Source: CAYMRB01 sp964392615 (GTDB taxonomy: Bacteria > Planctomycetota > UBA8108). From it: 11,240 nt of DNA. The translations under genes and the position numbers were made by a program. The notes under the pieces are model-generated. The model did not search any database. It saw nothing but the letters and a program-made list of their open reading frames with translations, and was not told the origin of the DNA. Positions 5,326 to 11,240 of this stretch are shown here, in pieces. The DNA is taken from NCBI GenBank assembly GCA_964392615.1, contig CAYMRB010000342.1, forward strand, positions 1 to 11,240, in the 5' to 3' direction. The first letter of the stretch is position 1. Every line of letters begins with the position of its first letter.

Positions 5326-6357
5326 ATGAGTGATCTTCCACGCTTGGTCGAGCGACACCTCGAGGCCCTCGAGGCCTTCTTCGCGGCCGAGAACAATCGC
5401 GACACGTACGATTTCCTAACCGACGGTCTGAACTACCAGTTCGACACTGGCGGCAAGCGGCTGCGGCCCGCTCTGTGCCTGATCGCGTGCGAAGTGCTCG
5501 GCGGCGACCCGCGCGCGGCCCTGCCCTTCGCGATGGCATGCGAGGTGCTGCACAACTTCCTGCTCGTCCACGACGACATCGAGGACGGCGACACGGTCCG
5601 CCGCGACCAGCAGACGTTGTGGGCGAAGTTCGGCATCCCGAACGCGCTCAACGTCGCCGATTTCATGATCGCGCAGGCCTATTCCCTCATCGTCGACCTG
5701 CCCTCGGACGCGAACGGCGGCTCGCCCGACGGGGGACTCGACGCGGAAAAGCGGTTGCGACTCGCCCGTGTTTTCACGCACGCGCTGTCGAAGACGGTCG
5801 AGGGACAGGCGCTCGATGTCAACCTGCGGGGAGACGTCGAGGTCGATTTGGCGACCTACTACCGCCTGGTCACGCTGAAGACCGGACATTACCTCGCGCT
5901 GCCGTGGGTCGGCGGCGCGATCGTCGCAGGAATCCAGGACGACGCCTTGCCCCCTTTGTGGGAGCTCGGCGTGTGCCTCGGGCCGGCGTTCCAGATTCGC
6001 GACGACGTCATCGACCTGACGGAAGGCAAGGGACGCGGCGGCGAGATCGGCTGCGACATCCGCGAAGGGAAGCCGAGCATCTTCTTCGCGTGGACGATGG
6101 ACGGTCGGCACGGCACCGACGCCGATCGCGAGCGCCTGCTGGACGTCATGCGAGCCGACCGCGAGTCGACGTCCGACGCGGACGTCGAGTGGGTGATCGA
6201 CTTCTATCGCCGCGAGGGGGCGCTCGAATTCGCCCAATCGGAGGCCAAGCGACTCGCGGCCGAGTCGGAGGCCGTCCTCGATCGATTGCCATTTGGTGGT
6301 GAGGGGCGGGACGGGTTTCGGGATATCATCGGGTTCATCGTCGGCCGCAAGTTCTGA
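5326..6357 (+). CDS. Trans-polyprenyl (geranylgeranyl-type) diphosphate synthase
   Basis: 343 residues; a cytoplasmic class I isoprenyl diphosphate synthase that condenses isopentenyl diphosphate onto allylic diphosphates. Motifs in order: GGKRLRP (42-48), the first aspartate-rich motif DDIED (83-87) with VRR at 91-93, KTG (185-187), and the second aspartate-rich motif DDVID (226-230) in QIRDDVIDLT. Near the C-terminus, IREGKPS (245-251) contributes the conserved lysine. Chain length: Phe78 lies five residues before the first aspartate motif, which has no two-residue insertion. This is the pattern of archaeal-type geranylgeranyl diphosphate synthases, so a C20 product is a reasonable inference, although longer chains cannot be excluded. 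A Gly/Asp-rich loop (126-140) looks like a lineage-specific insertion. The start is fixed by the promoter and the usual N-terminal length. It may lead a transcript with ddl and uvrA downstream, though 144 bases separate it from ddl. Confidence 0.92.
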   Translation: MSDLPRLVERHLEALEAFFAAENNRDTYDFLTDGLNYQFDTGGKRLRPALCLIACEVLGGDPRAALPFAMACEVLHNFLLVHDDIEDGDTVRRDQQTLWAKFGIPNALNVADFMIAQAYSLIVDLPSDANGGSPDGGLDAEKRLRLARVFTHALSKTVEGQALDVNLRGDVEVDLATYYRLVTLKTGHYLALPWVGGAIVAGIQDDALPPLWELGVCLGPAFQIRDDVIDLTEGKGRGGEIGCDIREGKPSIFFAWTMDGRHGTDADRERLLDVMRADRESTSDADVEWVIDFYRREGALEFAQSEAKRLAAESEAVLDRLPFGGEGRDGFRDIIGFIVGRKF

Positions 6358-6458
6358 GATCGGCGACAGTCGGCGATCGATTCAGCGGGAACGCGACAAG
6401 GGAGTCGAGACGAGAGACGCGACGAAGCGTGCAGGAGCCGCAGCGAGAGAGTCGCGAC

Positions 6459-6501
6459 GAGAGAAGAAGGGAACAGGGAAGAAGAGAAGGAAGGTGAAGA
6501 G
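6459..6501 (+). promoter_or_regulatory. Polypurine leader with ribosome binding site before ddl
   Basis: Of the 43 bases just before the ddl ATG, all but one C (6474) and one T (6495) are purines. AAGGAAGGTG at 6488-6496 supplies Shine-Dalgarno-like sequence. It ends the 144-base gap after the polyprenyl synthase (6358-6501), in which no terminator or clear promoter is seen. A 70-codon frame ending at 6505 crosses it but has no other support. The stretch would stay unstructured in mRNA and may help ribosome loading. Confidence 0.5.
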
Positions 6502-7595
6502 ATGACGCGCGAACCGGTTCGTATCGCTGTCGTGATGGGGGGAGTCTCGGGCGAACACGACGTATCCATCGCCACCGGGAAGTGTGTCGTCGAGACGCTC
6601 GAGGCGTCCGGGCACCACGTCAAGCCCGTGCGGATCGACACGGACGGCGGCTGGCACGCGCCGCTCGGCTACTCCGGCGCCGCGGGCACGGCGACCGTGC
6701 CGAGAGCCGTGGCGCAGAGTACGCTCGTCGCGCTCACGTCGCTCCTCGACGAGGGCGTCGAGGTCGTGTTCAACGCGCTGCACGGGCCCGGGGCGAGGAC
6801 GGCTCCTTTCAGGGGCTCTTGCGCCACGTCGGTCTTGCGTTCACGGGGCCGGACGTCGTTCCGGCAGCGGTGACGATGGACAAAGCACTGACGAAGCGCG
6901 TGCTTGTCGGCGCCGGCATGCGCACGCCGACGTGGGCCGACTTCCCGCCCACCGGCGACGACGGCTTCGAGTGGGTCACGTGGATGGGCGAGGTCGAGCA
7001 GCGCATGTCGTTCCCGTGGATCGTCAAGCCTCGCCAGCTCGGCTCGAGCGTCGGCATCGAGACGTTCGCCGAGCCCGTCGAGTTCCTCCGCCGAGCGACG
7101 GAGGTCGGCGTGGAGGCGTGGTGCCCGCATCGCGCCCTGGCCGGAGCGGGCTGCATCGTCGAAGAGATCGTCGGCGGACGCGAGCTCACCTGCGCCGTCA
7201 TCGATACCGACGACGGACCGCTCGCGTTGCCGCCGATAGAGATTCGACCGCGCGACGGTCAATTCTTCGACTACCATGCGAAGTACACGCCCGGAGCGAC
7301 CGACGAGATCTGCCCGGCGCCGTTGGCGGACGAGGAAACCGCGCGAGTTCGCGAGATCGCGCTGCGCGTCCATCGGCTTTTCGAATGTTCGCCACTGTCG
7401 CGGACGGATCTGTTCCTCGAGGAGACGGGAGCGCTATCGGTGCTCGAGGTCAACACGCTTCCCGGCATGACCGAGATATCGCTGGTGCCGCGCGCGGCGC
7501 AGGCTGCGGGCATGTCGATGGCCGACGTCCTGGATCGCCTGGTCGTGCACGCTCTCGCGCGTGAGGCCGGGCGCGAGCCCGTCGTCGTCCGTTGA
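6502..7595 (+). pseudogene. ddl: D-alanine--D-alanine ligase, interrupted by a one-base frameshift
   Basis: Ddl joins two D-alanines with ATP to make the peptidoglycan precursor dipeptide. The N-terminal part is in one frame (6502 to about 6790): MGGVSGEHDVSIATG (12-26) is the family's opening loop, and NALHGPG (91-97) should continue into GEDGSFQGLL. That continuation exists, but one frame back. A single G appears to be missing from the GGGG run at 6790-6793. As read, the first frame ends at 6873 after 123 residues. Restoring one base gives 364 residues with the ATP-grasp domain intact: TMDKALTKRVL, VKPRQLGSSVG (175-185), VEEIVGGRELT, FFDYHAKY (255-262), and the metal ligands Asp303, Glu316 and Asn318 in SRTD and LEVNTLPGMTE. 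The downstream part shows no other damage, so this is either a sequencing or assembly slip or a very recent mutation. A GTGA stop-start overlap at 6870-6873 could in principle restart translation at the ATP-grasp domain. uvrA follows 42 bases later. Confidence 0.88.
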
Positions 7596-7637
7596 CGGGG
7601 CCCGGGAGTTCAGCGGATCGGTGACGGACTGCCAGAC

Positions 7638-10600
7638 GTGAAGACCATCCGCATCCGGGGGGCCTCCGAGCACAACCTCCGCGACGTATCGCTCGACGTC
7701 CCTCGCGACGCGCTCGTCGTGTTCACCGGCGTCAGCGGGTCGGGCAAGTCGAGCCTCGTCTTCGACACCGTGTACAAGGAGGGGCGTCGGCGGTTCCTCG
7801 AGTCCCTCTCCTCGTACGCGCGCAGCTTCCTCGGCGGCGTGGAGAAGCCGCGGGTCGAGAGCATCGAGGGGCTGTCGCCGGCTGTCTCGATCGAGCAGAA
7901 GACCATCGGACGCAGCCAGCGGTCGACGGTCGGCACGATCACCGAGATTCACGACCATCTGCGGCTGCTGTGGGCGCGGCTCGGCCAACCGCACTGCGAT
8001 CGTTGCGGCAAGCAGATCGAGGCGCAGAGCGCCGAGCAGGTCGTCGATCAGCTGCACGCGGGATACCGCGGTGCGCGCGTGTTGCTGTGCGCCCCGATTG
8101 TGCGTGGGCGCAAGGGCGAGTTTCGGCGCGAGCTCGAGCGCTTGATTCGGGACGGCTACCGGCGGCTGCGCATCGACGGAGAGATCGTGCGGGTCCCGGC
8201 TCCACGAGAAGGGGAGCGTCCCCCCGAGCTGCCGCACCTCGAGAAGAGCCGCGAGCACACGATCGAGATCATATACGACCGCGTGACGGTCGGCGAAGCG
8301 CCGCGCGGACGACTGGTCGAGGCGGTCGAGAAGTGCTTCGCGCTCGGCAGCGACACGCTGTCCGTCGTCGTCGCCGAAGACAGCGCAGCGGACAGCGCGG
8401 GCGATCGGGTATTCTCCGGACGGTTCGCGTGCGTGGACTGCGGCGTCGACCTCCCCGAGCTCGAGCCGCGGCTATTCTCGTTCAACTCGCCGCATGGCCG
8501 TTGTCCGTGCTGCGAGGGGCGCGGCGAGGTCGAGCGCGTCGATCCCGACCGCCTCGTGCGCGATGCGGGACGACCGCTGCGATCCGGTGGACTGGCCGTC
8601 TACGGCACGCGCGGTCGACCCGCGCACCCGTTGATCGATCTCGACGCGATCGACGCGCTCGGCGCGAGGCTCGGATTTCACGCCGATTGCAGCTTCGCCG
8701 ATCTCGATCCGGCCGCGCGGGATGCGCTGCTCTCCGGCGACGGCGACTATCCCGGCCTCGTCGCTCAGGTCGAGGCGGTCCGCGAGCACGACGCGGGATT
8801 CCTGAACGACGTCGCGCGCGAGCTCGTGTGCGAGGACTGTGGCGGCGCGCGGCTCTCGCCACTGGCGCGCGCGGTCACGTTCTGCGGGCACACGCTGCCC
8901 GAGGTGTGCGGTCTGCCGATCGGCGAGCTTTGCGAGCTGATCGACGGCATCGCGCTCGACGGAGTCGCAGCGGAGATCGGACGCCAGGCGCTCGGCGAAG
9001 TGCGATCCCGGCTGGCGTTCCTGCGCGACGTGGGGCTGTCGTATCTGACCCTCGCGCGCTCGGCCGCGACGCTCGCGGGCGGCGAAGCGCAGCGCATCCG
9101 CCTGGCGAGCCAGGTCGGCTCGGGGTTGCGCGGCGTGCTCTTCGTTCTCGATGAGCCATCGATCGGCCTGCACCCTCGAGACAACCGGCGTCTGCTCGCG
9201 ACCCTCCGCAAACTGCGGGACAACGGCAATAGCGTGCTGGTCGTCGAGCACGATCGCGAGACGATCGAGCACGCCGATCGCGTCGTCGACCTCGGCCCCG
9301 GCGCGGGCTGGCACGGCGGCGAGCTCGTCGCGGAGGGCAGCCTCGACGATCTGCGCAACGAGCCGATGTCCGTCACCGGCGGCTACCTCGCGCGCCGTTT
9401 TCGCATCGAGGTGCCGCCGGAGCGCCGGGCCCCGGGCAAGGAGTGGCTCGCGCTTCACGGCGTGCGTCACCACAACCTCGCCGGGATCGATGCGCGGTTT
9501 CCGCTCGGCGTATTCGTCGGGGTGACCGGCGTCTCCGGGTCCGGCAAGAGCTCGCTCGTCAACCAGGTGCTGCGACCGGCGCTTCTGCGCCAGCTCGGCA
9601 GAGCTTCCGCGGACCCCGGCCAGCATCGATCGCTCACCGGATCTCGCTACGTCGACAAGGTCGTCGATATCGATCAGAGCCCGATCGGGCGCAGCCCGCG
9701 TTCGAATCCGGCGACGTACACGAAGGCGTTCGGACCGATCCGCGAGCTCTTCGCGCGATTGCCGGAGGCGCGCGCGCGTGGCTACACGGCCGGCCGCTTC
9801 AGCTTCAACGTCGACGGCGGTCGCTGCATCGAGTGCCGCGGCGCGGGAGTCCAAGTCGTCGATCTGCAGTTCCTCGCGCCGGTCGAGGTCAGCTGCGAAG
9901 CCTGCGGCGGATTGCGGTACAACCGCGAGACCCTCGAGGTCCTGTACCGCGGCAAGGACATCCACGATGTCCTCGAGATGACCGTGGCCGAGGCGCTCGA
10001 GCTCTTCCAGGATCAGCCTCGCATCGCGCGGCCGCTGGAGGTGCTCGTCAAGGTCGGCCTGGGCTACATCGGTCTCGGCCAGGCGTCGACGACTCTGTCG
10101 GGCGGTGAGGCGCAGCGTTTGAAGCTCGCGAACGAGCTGCAGAAGCGCGATACGGGACGCACGCTCTACATCCTCGACGAGCCGACTACCGGGCTGCACT
10201 TCGAGGACGTGCGCGTCCTCCTGGCGGCGCTCGACGAGCTCGTGGAACGCGGCAACACGGTCATCGTCATCGAGCACTGCCTCGACGTCATCAAGAGCGC
10301 CGATTGGCTGATCGATCTCGGCCCGGAAGGCGGCGACGGAGGCGGCACGATCGTCGCTGCCGGCACCCCGGAGGAGGTCGCGAGGGTCGAGGCTTCCTAC
10401 ACGGGGCAGGCGCTCGCGGCGGAGCTCGCCGACAGCGAGGCGCCCAGGGCGGAAGCGGCGGCGCGCGACTCTGCGAGCCGAACCGGCGCAAACGTCGAGG
10501 CGGAGCCGTGCATCCGTGTGCAGGGGGCGACGATCCACAATCTGCAGGGCGTCGATGTGACGATTCCGCACGACCGGATGACGGTGATCACCGGCGTGTC

Positions 10601-11240
10601 GGGATCGGGCAAGACGTCGCTAGCGTTCGACACGATCTTTGCCGAAGGGCAGAGGCGATACGTCGACTCGCTGTCGACGTACGCGCGGCAGTTTCTCGGC
10701 CGACTCGGCGCGCCGCCGGTCGAGCGCATCACCGGGCTGGCTCCTGCGATCGCGATCGATCAGAAGTCTGCGGGTGGCTCGCGGCGTTCGACCGTCGCGA
10801 CGATCACCGAGATCCACGACCACTTGCGACTGCTCTTCGCTCACGTCGGCGTGCCGCACTGCCCGACCTGCGGCGGCGCGCTGCGCAGCATCTCGCCCTC
10901 CCGGCTCGCGGCTCGCCTCGTCGAGGAGCGCGACGGCGAGAAGATGTACATCCTCGCGCCGGTCGCCTGCGACGATCTGGACGCCTCGACGCTGCGGGCG
11001 CGATTGGCGCGACTGCTCGAGAGCGGCACGACGCGCGTTCTTGTCGACGGTGGGGAGCATCGGCTGGACGAGGGCGCGGACGTCGCGCTGCGGCACGTGA
11101 CGGTCGCGCTGCGGGCGGTCGCGACGCGCGACGGCGACGTTGCCGCGCGTCGGCGCGGCTTGCTCGCTGTCGTCGATCGCGTGGTCATCCGCAGCTCCGC
11201 GCAGTCGCGCCTCGCCGGCTCGTTCGAGCAGGCATACGAG
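7638..11240 (+). CDS. uvrA: UvrA excinuclease subunit, tandem-fused double copy (open at right edge)
   Basis: 1201 codons in the window with no stop. UvrA is the damage-sensing ABC ATPase of nucleotide excision repair that loads UvrB. Copy 1 (residues 1-958) is complete. ABC-I has Walker A GVSGSGKSS (31-39), a UvrB-binding region with APIVRGRKGE (152-161) and VDRL-like YDRVTV, zinc module 1 with Cys265, 268, 289 and 292 around ELEPRLFSFNSP, signature LAGGEAQR (479-486, Ala for the usual Ser) and Walker B VLDEPSIGLH. ABC-II has Walker A GVSGSGKSS (631-639), zinc module 2 with Cys730, 733, 753 and 756, LSGGEAQR (820-827) and LDEPTTGLH. An Ala/Glu-rich linker (about 926-956) leads directly into copy 2 from residue 959: GVSGSGKTSLAFDT, STYARQFLG, TVATITEIHDHLRLL. 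The GTG at 7638 aligns with the family start; its ribosome binding site is weak. Chlamydial UvrA is a similar fused duplication as I recall; whether copy 2 is complete cannot be seen. Confidence 0.95.
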   Translation, partial: MKTIRIRGASEHNLRDVSLDVPRDALVVFTGVSGSGKSSLVFDTVYKEGRRRFLESLSSYARSFLGGVEKPRVESIEGLSPAVSIEQKTIGRSQRSTVGTITEIHDHLRLLWARLGQPHCDRCGKQIEAQSAEQVVDQLHAGYRGARVLLCAPIVRGRKGEFRRELERLIRDGYRRLRIDGEIVRVPAPREGERPPELPHLEKSREHTIEIIYDRVTVGEAPRGRLVEAVEKCFALGSDTLSVVVAEDSAADSAGDRVFSGRFACVDCGVDLPELEPRLFSFNSPHGRCPCCEGRGEVERVDPDRLVRDAGRPLRSGGLAVYGTRGRPAHPLIDLDAIDALGARLGFHADCSFADLDPAARDALLSGDGDYPGLVAQVEAVREHDAGFLNDVARELVCEDCGGARLSPLARAVTFCGHTLPEVCGLPIGELCELIDGIALDGVAAEIGRQALGEVRSRLAFLRDVGLSYLTLARSAATLAGGEAQRIRLASQVGSGLRGVLFVLDEPSIGLHPRDNRRLLATLRKLRDNGNSVLVVEHDRETIEHADRVVDLGPGAGWHGGELVAEGSLDDLRNEPMSVTGGYLARRFRIEVPPERRAPGKEWLALHGVRHHNLAGIDARFPLGVFVGVTGVSGSGKSSLVNQVLRPALLRQLGRASADPGQHRSLTGSRYVDKVVDIDQSPIGRSPRSNPATYTKAFGPIRELFARLPEARARGYTAGRFSFNVDGGRCIECRGAGVQVVDLQFLAPVEVSCEACGGLRYNRETLEVLYRGKDIHDVLEMTVAEALELFQDQPRIARPLEVLVKVGLGYIGLGQASTTLSGGEAQRLKLANELQKRDTGRTLYILDEPTTGLHFEDVRVLLAALDELVERGNTVIVIEHCLDVIKSADWLIDLGPEGGDGGGTIVAAGTPEEVARVEASYTGQALAAELADSEAPRAEAAARDSASRTGANVEAEPCIRVQGATIHNLQGVDVTIPHDRMTVITGVSGSGKTSLAFDTIFAEGQRRYVDSLSTYARQFLGRLGAPPVERITGLAPAIAIDQKSAGGSRRSTVATITEIHDHLRLLFAHVGVPHCPTCGGALRSISPSRLAARLVEERDGEKMYILAPVACDDLDASTLRARLARLLESGTTRVLVDGGEHRLDEGADVALRHVTVALRAVATRDGDVAARRRGLLAVVDRVVIRSSAQSRLAGSFEQAYE

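Noticed and set aside
6293..6505. 70-codon frame ending in an ATGA overlap with ddl
   Set aside because: It starts inside the polyprenyl synthase gene and encodes a low-complexity Arg/Lys tail forced by the polypurine tract.
6784..6796. Programmed -1 frameshift as the explanation for the broken ddl
   Set aside because: In the zero frame the codons are GGG CCC GGG GCG, which do not form an X XXY YYZ slippery heptamer. Ddl is not known to use recoding.
7592..7620. Promoter for uvrA at TTGACG (7592-7597)
   Set aside because: No -10-like hexamer lies at 15-19 bases. The TTGA is also part of the ddl stop region, so uvrA is more likely read through from upstream.
8472..10571. A 699-codon open frame on the minus strand across uvrA
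   Set aside because: It is antisense to conserved UvrA motifs, has no recognisable domain, and is explained by high third-position GC in uvrA.

Overview
This is a very GC-rich, gene-dense chromosomal window of housekeeping genes from a Gram-negative-type bacterium. Two signs suggest the Planctomycetota or the wider PVC group. One is an exported protein with cohesin-like modules and a C-terminal dockerin-like Asp/Asn-rich repeat, of the type abundant in planctomycetes. The other is a UvrA reading frame that runs past one complete UvrA and straight into a second copy; as I recall, chlamydiae have such tandem UvrA proteins. This placement is an inference, because there is no rRNA in the window. 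I see no tRNA, CRISPR array, insertion sequence, prophage or toxin-antitoxin pair.

Layout. Positions 1-1159 (minus strand) hold mazG, which overlaps by 4 bases the start of a MoxR-type AAA+ ATPase cut by the left edge. Positions 1160-1753 hold no convincing gene. Positions 1754-2491 (plus) encode an exported, lysine-rich, repeat-containing protein of unknown function. dapB (2629-3387, plus) follows behind its own likely promoter. It converges on the cohesin/dockerin-like protein (3437-4975, minus). Positions 4976-5325 form a divergent control region with two good sigma-70-type promoters facing apart. On the plus strand come a polyprenyl diphosphate synthase (5326-6357), a D-Ala-D-Ala ligase gene broken by a one-base frameshift (6502-7595), and uvrA (7638 to the right edge, still open).

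Functions. dapB (diaminopimelate/lysine), ddl (peptidoglycan dipeptide) and the polyprenyl synthase (possible lipid-carrier or terpenoid precursor) all bear on envelope building. mazG cleans the nucleotide pool and uvrA repairs DNA. Two starts (the polyprenyl synthase and mazG) lie so close to their -10 boxes that leaderless transcripts are likely.

The observations most worth a second look are the fused double UvrA, whose second copy has lost the basic RGRKGE motif of the UvrB-binding region; the single-base break in ddl; the leaderless promoters; the lysine-rich exported protein; and the extra segment inside the first dockerin-like repeat. I did not find a clearly new multi-gene system.
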